From: Spirochaetaceae bacterium
Lineage (GTDB): Bacteria; Spirochaetota; Spirochaetia; SZUA-6; Bin103
Direction: 5' to 3'
DNA length: 24,331 nucleotides
Assembly (NCBI GenBank): GCA_028818385.1
Contig: JAPPNY010000076.1
Span: 1 to 24,331 of the forward strand
Shown: in pieces, positions 14,949 through 22,493 of the stretch
Numbering within the stretch: position 1 is the stretch's first letter
Layout: each line of letters opens with the position of its first letter
Position numbers and translations under genes: made by a program
The notes under the pieces: generated by a model
Told to the model about the DNA's origin: nothing
The model's database searches: none
Seen by the model: only the letters and a program-made list of their open reading frames with translations

Positions 14949-15804
14949 CTTCTTCCATCTCCACCCGCGGCAACTTGTGGGGATACAGAGCCGTCGCTAC
15001 GCGCTCCGGGTTGAACGACTCTTTCTCGTCCCAGATCGGCAAACTCTGTTCCTGCAAGTGCTCGGCAAATGCGGTAAGATTCGGAAATACTCTCCAGCTC
15101 TCCTCATCGTCATCCATTGCGAAGTTGCGTTGCAGAAGAGCGAGCGCGGCGCTCACGATATGCGTCATGATGTTGCCCCGGAGACTCTGGTCGCGCTTGA
15201 ATTCCAGAAACACGAATAGATCCCTCGCGAGGTAGACGTCGAAGCGAAAGCCGTCCTCGGTGTTTGGTTTTACCTCGAATTGCCCCCCCGGCAGACTGGT
15301 TTCGAGCTTGAAGTTCAAGAGCTGCAGCAGCGAAGCCTGGAGCTGGAAGGAAGGTCCAAGAACCAGCTTGGCGCCTTTCGGCAGCACGATCGTCCGTCCG
15401 TGCCAAAGGTCGGCGACACCATCGCGATCCGCGTCGAACGTACATCGATGCTCCTCCGTGCTGACGACCATGGGGACGAAGATCGGTGGCGCGCCAAGTT
15501 CGTCGCGGACCCACTGGATCCGATGCACAGGCTCGGAGGAAACCTCGACACGCCGATACGAAGCGCTGGCTGATGACACGCTGCACGCATACTGTGCCCG
15601 GTGCTCGGCAAGCAATCGGAGGATCAGCGGAGCGCCTTGGATGTGATGGGTCAGCCTCAATCCGCGACGATTTCGGGCCGGTTCTACCACCACGGCGTAA
15701 ACCCCGGCCGGGAAACTCGAGTCGCCACGCTGGAGAACGGGCCATGGAAACGAGCGTACACCAGTGGATGGGTCTCTGGAGGCTATTTCGATTCTGGCAT
15801 CCAT
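14941..15804 (-). CDS. Predicted PD-(D/E)XK nuclease-fold protein
   Basis: This is a 287-aa protein from ATG 15804 (MDARIEIASRD); an in-frame TTG at 15813 would add three residues, and neither has a clear SD. The diagnostic region is FRFDVYLARDLFVFLEFKRD near residues 187-206: Asp189 on one strand, then Glu201-x-Lys203 on the next, i.e. D...(11)...ExK, with an upstream Glu in QFEVK that could complete a metal site. This matches restriction-endonuclease-like folds. The N-terminal ~170 residues (strand-rich, with DGVADLWHGRTIVLPKGAKL) are not recognised. It lies 16 nt after the GHKL ATPase gene and overlaps the next gene by 8 nt. A DNA-cleaving effector driven by the ATPase is the natural reading, but a non-catalytic member is possible. 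Confidence 0.78.
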   Translation of the reverse strand: MDARIEIASRDPSTGVRSFPWPVLQRGDSSFPAGVYAVVVEPARNRRGLRLTHHIQGAPLILRLLAEHRAQYACSVSSASASYRRVEVSSEPVHRIQWVRDELGAPPIFVPMVVSTEEHRCTFDADRDGVADLWHGRTIVLPKGAKLVLGPSFQLQASLLQLLNFKLETSLPGGQFEVKPNTEDGFRFDVYLARDLFVFLEFKRDQSLRGNIMTHIVSAALALLQRNFAMDDDEESWRVFPNLTAFAEHLQEQSLPIWDEKESFNPERVATALYPHKLPRVEMEEDE

Positions 15805-15820
15805 GCCTGGCAACCGATAC

Positions 15821-17782
15821 TCAGCGGGCGGGAGCGCCTGAGGGGGCCGCCTTCGGGGATACTACTTCGACCCGAAGCACCGGATTGTCAACGCCCGCGG
15901 CGGTCCCATGCGGAGCGTCGAAGGTCACATCGAGATCGTGGTCGATACCTCCCTCAAGATTGCCGAGAGCCGCGGCCGTCGCCTCTCCCTCCCACAGCAC
16001 GCGCCCGCCGATCACGCGAACGGCAGTGATGGTGATCGGATCGTCCTGCCAAAGACGATCACAGGTCACGTCGGTGTTCTCGTCCACGCGTAGAGAGAGT
16101 CGAGCATCATCGACGTCGTGCTGCATGTGCAAGCGAACGCTGCACGAGTGCTGACCGGAAGGGACCAGGAGCGCCGCGAATCGAATGGCGGTAAGCGAAG
16201 CTTCAACCGGAGCTGGTGGCGGCCCGGGATTCGGCATGCGATTCCTTCTCGGGTTGGGAGAAGGAGGATTGGCCTTCGATGCCGGTCCGGGGCCGGGCAG
16301 CGTCCGCTGCGCGGTGCGTCGTCCAACCTCAACCGGCGCGCCCCAGAACGACATTTCCCTTTTTCCGGGTCCCGGTCCGTCGGAGCCCCGTGACTCGATC
16401 GTCAACACGTCATCCGGACGGTACTCTTCCGAGTCGGCGCCAGGAACCCGATCCCCCAGCCACTGACGGACTGCACCCAGGGCGTCGCGTAGCTTCTTCT
16501 TGTCGCTCGCCTGTCGCATCAGCTTCGTGGACACCCGGTCGTGAAGCGGTGCCTCAGCCTTCCGGATCAGTCGATGCAGCTCGCCTCCGGTGTCGAAATC
16601 TATGAGCATGACCGCATGAAAAGGCTGTCGATCACCGAATTTGTACGCGAACCCAGGGATACGCTTGTCATCAACGATCCACATCCCGTTGCGGCAAAGA
16701 TCGATCCGCGAGGATCCTTGAGGCGCGGGATAGCGCAGGAAGACCGTAACCGCTCCGATTCCCGTTTGCACGGTGTGCTTCTCCCCGGCGTGCATCGTCT
16801 CCCATGCAGCGCGAGCCATCTTGCCGCTCAGGAACGCTGATCTCCGCTCACTCTGATGGTGCCTCAGGACATCTGACAGGGATTCTCTGGTCAGTTTGTG
16901 GGCGCGAGCAGCGCCTGCCTTGTCCGTGCGGTCTTCCACGATGACTTCAAGACGACTTCCTTCGATCGCGGCAAAAAAATTGCACGCAGCGGCCTTGAAT
17001 ACGATCTCATGGAGCGCTCGCTTATCTTCGCGAAAGCGATTGAACCACGGGATGATGACCGCGGCGCCATGCCTCCACCTGTTTCTGATCTCATTCACCT
17101 GATCGGAAATGAGCTTGGGAATTGCGTCGTCTCTTGCGAAGTCGAATCGCTGGTTGCTTCCTGCGCCTCCGAGCCGGCACACCAGGAATCCATCTGCACC
17201 ATTCGGGTAACTCCCCGTTCCAGCGTGTGAAGCGAGTATGGCGTGACCCGCTCCGACTCTCTCCCCGTCGGAGCGAACACCGCCGTACAGCACGTAACGC
17301 AGGTCAGAGGCTGGAACTGTAACCATGTGCCCGTTCCCGTACGAACCCGATGCGTCCGGGCGCTTCGCGCTGGTTCCGTCACTCAGGAGCGCCGTCATGG
17401 AGCGCTGATCGAGCCCCACACCATTATCCGTCACAGCAAGAACGTCGCAGACCTGATCAGTCAGCCGCTCTTCGATGGTGTCGACCACCTCCTGGGCATG
17501 ATCGGGCAAGGCCCCATCGATACTGCTCCGTTTCTGACTTTCGACAGCGTTCTCAAACGCGGCCGAATACTGCGTGTATCCAGGGATGTTTTCGACCTCG
17601 GTTCGGTACAGACGGAATTGCACGCGGGCCGTCGACTCGCCGGCTTCCGCGGCAGCGTCCAGCGAGTTCTGGAGCATCTCTCGCACTACGACGGCCGGAC
17701 GTAGATCGCTGAATCCCGCGAGCCCGGTCGGCGTAAAGCCACTCGGCGGCCCCGGGGGAAACTTCAACGTCGGGCTGTTCAT
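15821..17782 (-). CDS. GHKL (Hsp90/MutL/MORC-like) ATPase
   Basis: This 653-aa protein has all Bergerat-fold motifs: N-box with Glu35, Asn39 and Asp42 (REMLQNSLDAA), G1 box DNGVG (119-123) and G2 box GSYGNGH (146-152). The start is ATG 17782, overlapping the desulfurase stop by one base (TGATG), with AGGAG 10 nt upstream; the same frame is open 59 codons further but this lies within the desulfurase gene. After the ATPase and transducer-like region comes a Pro/Asn-rich linker (about 490-530, e.g. PNPRRNRMPNPGPPP) and a strand-rich C-terminal domain of ~120 residues that looks Ig-like. Such ATPases open and close on ATP around a client, often DNA; relatives occur in several restriction-type systems. 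Its neighbour is the predicted nuclease. Confidence 0.85.
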   Translation of the reverse strand: MNSPTLKFPPGPPSGFTPTGLAGFSDLRPAVVVREMLQNSLDAAAEAGESTARVQFRLYRTEVENIPGYTQYSAAFENAVESQKRSSIDGALPDHAQEVVDTIEERLTDQVCDVLAVTDNGVGLDQRSMTALLSDGTSAKRPDASGSYGNGHMVTVPASDLRYVLYGGVRSDGERVGAGHAILASHAGTGSYPNGADGFLVCRLGGAGSNQRFDFARDDAIPKLISDQVNEIRNRWRHGAAVIIPWFNRFREDKRALHEIVFKAAACNFFAAIEGSRLEVIVEDRTDKAGAARAHKLTRESLSDVLRHHQSERRSAFLSGKMARAAWETMHAGEKHTVQTGIGAVTVFLRYPAPQGSSRIDLCRNGMWIVDDKRIPGFAYKFGDRQPFHAVMLIDFDTGGELHRLIRKAEAPLHDRVSTKLMRQASDKKKLRDALGAVRQWLGDRVPGADSEEYRPDDVLTIESRGSDGPGPGKREMSFWGAPVEVGRRTAQRTLPGPGPASKANPPSPNPRRNRMPNPGPPPAPVEASLTAIRFAALLVPSGQHSCSVRLHMQHDVDDARLSLRVDENTDVTCDRLWQDDPITITAVRVIGGRVLWEGEATAAALGNLEGGIDHDLDVTFDAPHGTAAGVDNPVLRVEVVSPKAAPSGAPAR

Positions 17783-18936
17783 CACTTCCGGGCTCCTCTG
17801 CAGTCCCGGACAACGGTTGTCAGCGCCGCGGATGCTTCCTCCACGTCGGTCTCGGTCGTAAACCTTCCAAGGCTGATGCGTACACCCGTCGCCGCGTCTT
17901 CCGCGTCGAGCCCCAACGCAAGCAGTACGTGTGACGGCTCGATCGTCGCGGAGGCGCACGCCGATCCCGTGGAAATAGCGATCCGATCCGCCACTCGCGC
18001 GACCAAATCGTCGGCAGTCACGAACGGAAAGCCCACGTTCAGGTTACCGGGCACTCGCCGTTCGAGGTCGCCGAACACCTGCATGTCGGGAAAGGTTGAC
18101 AGCATCCTTCCGTACAAACCGGTTGCCAGCCGCCCCATGCGGTCAGCATCGCCCCTCCATTCGTCCGCAGCGATCGAGCAGGCGGCTCCCAGTCCGACCG
18201 CCAGCGGAACCGGTACCGTGCCAGCGCGTAGCCCCCATTCCTGATGCCCACCTGTGACCACCGGTTCCACACGCACTCCCGGACGATTACGAACGTACAG
18301 CGCACCGACGCCCTTCGGCCCGTAAACCTTGTGCCCGGAAAAGCTCATCAGGTCTACGCCCAATCGGTCGACATGCACCCCGATCCGGCCGACAGCCTGC
18401 GTCGCGTCCGAGTGCAAGACGGCACCGACTGTGCGACACAACGCGGCTATCTCCGGCATCGGTTGGAGCACCCCGATTTCATTGTTGGCCGCCATCACCG
18501 AGACGAGCAGCGTCCGCTTGTCTACTGCCTCCTCGAGGACCGTCAAGTCCAACAATCCATCATGATTCACGGGCAGAATCACCGACTCGAAGCCGTGCCG
18601 GCCCAACCAACGGACGGTCTCCAAGACCGCCGGATGCTCCGTCGCCGCCGTGACGATCTTCCTCCGGGACCCGTCCGCGCCGGCAGCGATCCCGCGCAGA
18701 GCCAAGTTGCACGACTCCGTGGCTCCGGACGTAAAGACGATCTCGCCATCGTCTGCCCCAACAAGGCCAGCCACCTCCGTGCGCGCACGCGTCACCGCTT
18801 CGCGCGCCTCCCATCCATAGCGATGTCCCTCGGAGTGAGGGTTACCGAACGCTCCGTTCCAGTAAGGCTCCATCGCTAAACGAACCCGTTCGTCGAGCGG
18901 TGTAGTGGCCTGGTAGTCCAGATACACGGGGATCAT
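17782..18936 (-). CDS. Cysteine desulfurase, IscS/NifS/DndA type
   Basis: This 384-aa PLP enzyme moves sulfur from L-cysteine to a persulfide on its own Cys. From ATG 18936 (MIPVYLDYQATTPLD) the PLP-binding Lys203 sits in SGHKVYGPKG, with the stacking His100 (ATEHPAVLE), Asp177 (HSDATQA) and the catalytic Cys327 in STGSACASATIEPSHVL. A TTG at 18951 overlapping the upstream stop (TTGA) is an alternative start adding five residues. Length is normal. No iscU, iscR or other Fe-S assembly gene is adjacent, so this is not a housekeeping isc locus. Instead it directly follows a PP-loop/PAPS-reductase-like gene, the same pairing as DndA with DndC. It likely supplies sulfur to that protein. Confidence 0.93.
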   Translation of the reverse strand: MIPVYLDYQATTPLDERVRLAMEPYWNGAFGNPHSEGHRYGWEAREAVTRARTEVAGLVGADDGEIVFTSGATESCNLALRGIAAGADGSRRKIVTAATEHPAVLETVRWLGRHGFESVILPVNHDGLLDLTVLEEAVDKRTLLVSVMAANNEIGVLQPMPEIAALCRTVGAVLHSDATQAVGRIGVHVDRLGVDLMSFSGHKVYGPKGVGALYVRNRPGVRVEPVVTGGHQEWGLRAGTVPVPLAVGLGAACSIAADEWRGDADRMGRLATGLYGRMLSTFPDMQVFGDLERRVPGNLNVGFPFVTADDLVARVADRIAISTGSACASATIEPSHVLLALGLDAEDAATGVRISLGRFTTETDVEEASAALTTVVRDCRGARK

Positions 18937-18947
18937 GGACACGACTG

Positions 18948-20315
18948 TCAATCCGTACAGTCGCAGGGGAGGACGGAGTCCGTATATTGCGACAAATCAT
19001 CTCCGGTCACTCCACTCGTCGCAAGTGTGTCGTAAGAGAATCCGCTCGATGCGCCGAAAAACCCGACGAAATCGACGTCACCATCGCCGGTGCGCGGGCG
19101 ATTCTCCGCAACCAGATCGCGGCCGTACGTCTGTTCCATCCTGACCCACCACTTGAGATCGCATGGGGTATCGTCGATCGGGCCGAATCCTGCGCCATCG
19201 TCCATCGCGCCTATCCCCATGCGTCGATAAACGACGTCGAGGTTCTGCACGCCTTTCAGGAAGCAAAAAACGCAATTTGATAACGACCCATCCGTGGGGA
19301 GCTTCAGATCCCAATCCCGCCTGCGCCAGTAATCGCTTACGTCTGCTTTGGTTACATTCCTCTCTGCGAAAGGCATGTAAACGTGTTCACCGTCGCTGCG
19401 AGCCTTGGCGTGAACATTCGCAGCGACTCTCGCGACTCGTCGCTGCTCATCTCCCCGGATTCCGATGAACGTGACGTACTCGACGCCGTCCGTGCCGAAC
19501 CAAGCCGTGTTACCGAACACCTTGCCGTCGAGTGACGCATTACTGAATGGGGTTGTGGCTGCGGAAAAGTCACCGTATTTCTGCGACGGGCGTGATGGAG
19601 GACGACTAAGCACATACCGCTTCTTTTGAAGGTAGAGCTCGCGAGGTACGCCGCCCCTGTTGCTCTCATGGCGCTTGTACAATACGTCGAGATCGACACG
19701 GGAACCGCTGCCCGTGTGCCCAAGACGGGGGATGCCTTCTTTGCCGGCGAACCAGTCTTGCAGAAACAGTCGGCTCGCCTCCAGTTTCAACGTCGCCGTG
19801 CATGTGCGCCGAAACTGATTGGGAACGTATGCGTCGTGGGAAAGCAACTCCTCGAACACCTCGCCCTTCCAATGGAAGCCGTCTGGATTCGTCGAGGAGA
19901 CGGGTCGGTCGTTGACCAATCGATAGCTTTGGATGCGGGTCCACTCCCCGCGCCTCGCGTCTTCGTGAGTCTGGAACTCCACGAGAAAGAACGGGATGCC
20001 ATAGTCCCTCTCGACTCTTCTCTTGCATCTCGAAACGAACCGATACGTGGCCGGATGCTCGCACGACGTGTTGTTGAAGATGATCACGTCGCCGCGATGG
20101 GCCTGCAGCAGGCCGTCCTCCAGCAAGTTGAACAGGAGCATCGCGCTCGACCGGCCTCCAGAGAACTTCACGATATGCGGCAGATCTTGATGACGCTTCG
20201 ATCGGTAGCGGAACTGCCCCGCGTGCTCGGTACCGGATCGTTTCGTCACCGACGCGGCATTGCATGTCGCCCTCTCAGGTACGATCCGCGCCGATTCACT
20301 CCAATTGCCGCCCAT
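18948..20315 (-). CDS. PP-loop ATPase / PAPS reductase-like protein (DndC-like)
   Basis: This is a 455-aa protein if started at ATG 20315; two ATGs (20339, 20336), a GTG at 20348 and a GTG at 20249 are alternatives, none with a good SD, and the conserved part begins only near HIVKFSGGRSSAM. SGGRSS (from Ser52) is the PP-loop that binds ATP and adenylates a substrate. RTCTATLKLEA (Cys172) and NCVFCFLKG (Cys348, Cys351) match the Cys positions seen in PAPS-reductase-like proteins and may bind an iron-sulfur cluster. With the desulfurase next door, the simplest role is ATP-dependent sulfur transfer to a nucleic acid or nucleotide, as for DndC/SspD. True PAPS reduction is less likely because no sulfate-assimilation genes are present. 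First gene of the operon; its start region overlaps the M20 peptidase 3' end. Confidence 0.85.
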   Translation of the reverse strand: MGGNWSESARIVPERATCNAASVTKRSGTEHAGQFRYRSKRHQDLPHIVKFSGGRSSAMLLFNLLEDGLLQAHRGDVIIFNNTSCEHPATYRFVSRCKRRVERDYGIPFFLVEFQTHEDARRGEWTRIQSYRLVNDRPVSSTNPDGFHWKGEVFEELLSHDAYVPNQFRRTCTATLKLEASRLFLQDWFAGKEGIPRLGHTGSGSRVDLDVLYKRHESNRGGVPRELYLQKKRYVLSRPPSRPSQKYGDFSAATTPFSNASLDGKVFGNTAWFGTDGVEYVTFIGIRGDEQRRVARVAANVHAKARSDGEHVYMPFAERNVTKADVSDYWRRRDWDLKLPTDGSLSNCVFCFLKGVQNLDVVYRRMGIGAMDDGAGFGPIDDTPCDLKWWVRMEQTYGRDLVAENRPRTGDGDVDFVGFFGASSGFSYDTLATSGVTGDDLSQYTDSVLPCDCTD

Positions 20316-21519
20316 GACCACGTGGCTCTTGATCATCATGCGCAACACAGGTTGCCGCGTCCAGCATGATGCGGTGGTAGACCTCGACGGCCTGCCGCAC
20401 TTGGGCGCACTCGATCCACTCCACGGCGGCGTGCGCTTGGTCGATGCTGCCGGGGCCGAGCACGATGGAGGGGATGCCGGCGGCGCTGAGCTTGGCGGCG
20501 TCGGTGCCGTACGGCTCGCCTTCGACGGACGCCGTGCCGGTGACCGCGCGCACGGCGGCCGCGGCGCCGGCGACGATCGGGGCGTCGGCCGGGGTCTCCA
20601 TCGGTTCGATCGACAGGTCTTCCGTGACGTCGATGGTCACGCCGGCGTCCTCGGCAGCCCGCGCGGCGATGCGCCGGTACGGGTCCAGCACGGCGTCGAA
20701 GTCCTCACTCGGCAGGATCCGGCGGTCGAGCTCCATCCGGCACTCGGCCGGCACGAAGTTGACCTGCAGGCCGCCGTGGATGGTGCCGACGTTGTGGGTG
20801 GGCACGCCGGTGATGCCGTCGTCGAGCGCGGCGAAGCCGGCGCCGACCTCCTCGTCGAACGCCGTGATCAGCCGCGCCGCGGCGCCGATCGAGCTGGCGC
20901 CGAGGTGCGGCTTTGAGCTGTGCGCGGCGGTGCCGTGCACGTCGATCACGGCGCGGATGATCCCCTTGTGCGCGCGGACGATGCGCAGCTCGGTAGGCTC
21001 GGCGACCACGGCCGCCACGACGCGCGTGCCGCACGCCGGCAGCGCGTCCGCCAGAGCGGCGGCGCCCCGCATGCGGTACTCCTCGTCCACCGCGCCGGCG
21101 TACATCACGCTGACCGGCGGCGGCTCGCCGGAGCGGGCGATGCGCAGCATGGCGTGCAGCATCGCCACCCCGCCGGCCTTGGTGTCGGCGGAGCCGCGGC
21201 CGAACACCTTGCCGTCCTTTACGACCGGCTCGAACGGCTCTATCGTCATGCCCTCGGCGGTGGCGGTATCCATGTGGCACTCGAACAGGACGGCCCGAGT
21301 GGGGTCCCGTCCCGGCAGCGTGGCGACCACGTTCGGGCGTCCCGGTAGCGCGTCCCACTCTTCGCACGCGATCCCGGCATCCGCGAAGAAGCGGGTCAGG
21401 TAGTCGGCCATGCCGCGCTCCCCGTCGGTGCCGCCGGGTAGTCCCGGGTTGACGCTCGGGATCGCCACCACCTCCTGAAGCGTCGCGATGATCGGGTCCG
21501 TGCTGCGCTCGTGAGCCAC
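20296..21519 (-). CDS. M20 family metallopeptidase (ArgE/DapE-type deacylase)
   Basis: This 407-aa cytosolic zinc hydrolase starts at GTG 21519, chosen for the GGAGG 7 nt upstream; the frame stays open far upstream inside the antisense of the transporter gene, which is a shadow. Metal ligands and catalytic residues are in place: His82 and Asp84 (ECHMDT), bridging Asp112 (GSADTKAG), catalytic Glu146 and ligand Glu147 (DEEYRM), Glu174 (AEPT) and a late His in SIDQAHAAVEWIE. The dimerisation lid lies around 185-295. It would remove an acyl or aminoacyl group from an amide; the substrate is unknown. The last residues (CVAHDDQEPRGHGRQLE) look unlike the family and run into the island, so the 3' end may have been rewritten at the junction. 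Divergent from, and overlapping by 9 nt, the EamA gene. Confidence 0.9.
   Translation of the reverse strand: MAHERSTDPIIATLQEVVAIPSVNPGLPGGTDGERGMADYLTRFFADAGIACEEWDALPGRPNVVATLPGRDPTRAVLFECHMDTATAEGMTIEPFEPVVKDGKVFGRGSADTKAGGVAMLHAMLRIARSGEPPPVSVMYAGAVDEEYRMRGAAALADALPACGTRVVAAVVAEPTELRIVRAHKGIIRAVIDVHGTAAHSSKPHLGASSIGAAARLITAFDEEVGAGFAALDDGITGVPTHNVGTIHGGLQVNFVPAECRMELDRRILPSEDFDAVLDPYRRIAARAAEDAGVTIDVTEDLSIEPMETPADAPIVAGAAAAVRAVTGTASVEGEPYGTDAAKLSAAGIPSIVLGPGSIDQAHAAVEWIECAQVRQAVEVYHRIMLDAATCVAHDDQEPRGHGRQLE
20370..20382 (+). repeat. 13-bp direct repeat, right copy (possible island boundary)
   Basis: Identical to 12029-12041, same orientation. This copy is in the 3' end of the M20 peptidase gene, encoding part of EVYHRIM, about 55 nt before the start region of the island operon. 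Confidence 0.3.
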
Positions 21520-22470
21520 CGTGCTACCTCCGGAGGGGCTGCCTCCCAAGCCAATGATACGCCTGCGGGCGCTCGGAGCGAACATCCGCCCGCAAGCGCC
21601 CTTGCCTTCGTGGCCGTGCTGGCGCTGCTGTGGGGCGGCAACTCGGTCGGGTTGAAGATCGGGCTGGAATCGCTGCCGCCGATCACCCTGTCCACCCTGC
21701 GGTTCGCGCTCGGCTGGCTGCTGGTCGGCGGCTGGGCGTTGCTGCGCGGCCACTCGCTGTCGGTGCCGCGGTCCCAGTTGGGATGGATCGCGGCGTTCGC
21801 GGCGCTGTTCGTCGTGCAGACGATCGCGCTGACGGTGGGCACCCACCACACCTCGGCCGCCCATTCGACGATCATCATGAGCGCGTTTCCGTTCTTCACC
21901 GCCCTGCTCGCCCACCTGCTGGTGCCCGGCGACCGGCTGACGCTGCCGGTGGTCGCCGGCATCGTCGTCGCCTTCGGCGGCGTGGCGGTGACCTTCATCG
22001 GCCGCGACATCGCCTCCGGTGCCACGGCCCTCGGCGACCTGGTGCTGCTCGGAAGCTCGATCGGGCTGGCGCTGCGCACGGTGTGCGCCAAGCGGTTTTC
22101 CGGGCGGGTGGACGCGCTGCAGTTGCTGTTCTGGATGATGACGCTGAGCCTGCCGCCCTACGCGGCGCTGGCGCTGATCTTCGAGGAACCGTTCGCCGCG
22201 CCGCTGAGCACGCGCTCGGCGGTCGCGCTGGGCTACGTGGGGCTGGTGGTGGCCGGCTTCTGCTTCCTGTCGTGGTTCTCGATGCTGCACCGCTACAGCC
22301 CGAGCAGGCTGTCGGTGCTGTTCTTCCTGCAGCCGCTGGCCGGCCTTGCCGGCAGCCGCCTGCTGGTCGGCGAGCCGGTCGACCCCGCCCTGATCGCCGG
22401 CGGCATCCTGGTCGCCGTGGGCATAGCCGTGGTCAACCGGCCGGAGCGGCCCGCCGCTGGTCGCCGCTGA
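21511..22470 (+). CDS. EamA/DMT-family transporter
   Basis: This 319-aa inner-membrane protein has about ten hydrophobic helices in two EamA repeats (roughly 30-165 and 170-305). Typical family segments are ALLWGGNSVGLKIGLE in TM1, LRFALGWLLVGGWALL in TM2, the short helix-breaking loop near HTSAAHSTIIMSAFPFF, and PLAGLAGSRLLVGEPVDPALIAGGILVAVGIAVVN at the end. The GTG at 21511 is the only in-frame start before GTG 21610; it leaves a 30-residue polar N-terminus and overlaps the divergent peptidase start by 9 nt, so the start is uncertain. The family exports or imports small metabolites such as amino acids and nucleotide precursors; specificity cannot be read here. Confidence 0.88.
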   Translation: MSHRATSGGAASQANDTPAGARSEHPPASALAFVAVLALLWGGNSVGLKIGLESLPPITLSTLRFALGWLLVGGWALLRGHSLSVPRSQLGWIAAFAALFVVQTIALTVGTHHTSAAHSTIIMSAFPFFTALLAHLLVPGDRLTLPVVAGIVVAFGGVAVTFIGRDIASGATALGDLVLLGSSIGLALRTVCAKRFSGRVDALQLLFWMMTLSLPPYAALALIFEEPFAAPLSTRSAVALGYVGLVVAGFCFLSWFSMLHRYSPSRLSVLFFLQPLAGLAGSRLLVGEPVDPALIAGGILVAVGIAVVNRPERPAAGRR

Positions 22471-22493
22471 CCATTCCTGTAAGATCGCGCGCG

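Noticed and set aside
17783..17959. 59-codon upstream extension of the GHKL ATPase frame
   Set aside because: It lies within the desulfurase gene and encodes a Arg-rich sequence. ATG 17782 overlaps the upstream stop and has an SD.
17782..18936. Housekeeping isc/suf cluster
   Set aside because: No iscU, iscR, hscA, fdx or suf genes are adjacent, and the partner is a PP-loop protein.
19666..20265. 199-codon minus-strand frame overlapping the PP-loop gene in another phase
   Set aside because: The overlapping frame holds SGGRSS and the Cys motifs of a known family; this one has no recognisable motif and Arg/Ala-rich composition.
12181..20315. Assignment to MZA (MutL-Z1-DUF-AIPR), Dnd, Ssp or 7-deazaguanine (Dpd) systems
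   Set aside because: There is a MutL-like ATPase but no Z1 helicase or AIPR protein, no DndB/D/E or SspB/C/E, and no queuosine-type genes. Only partial overlap with each.
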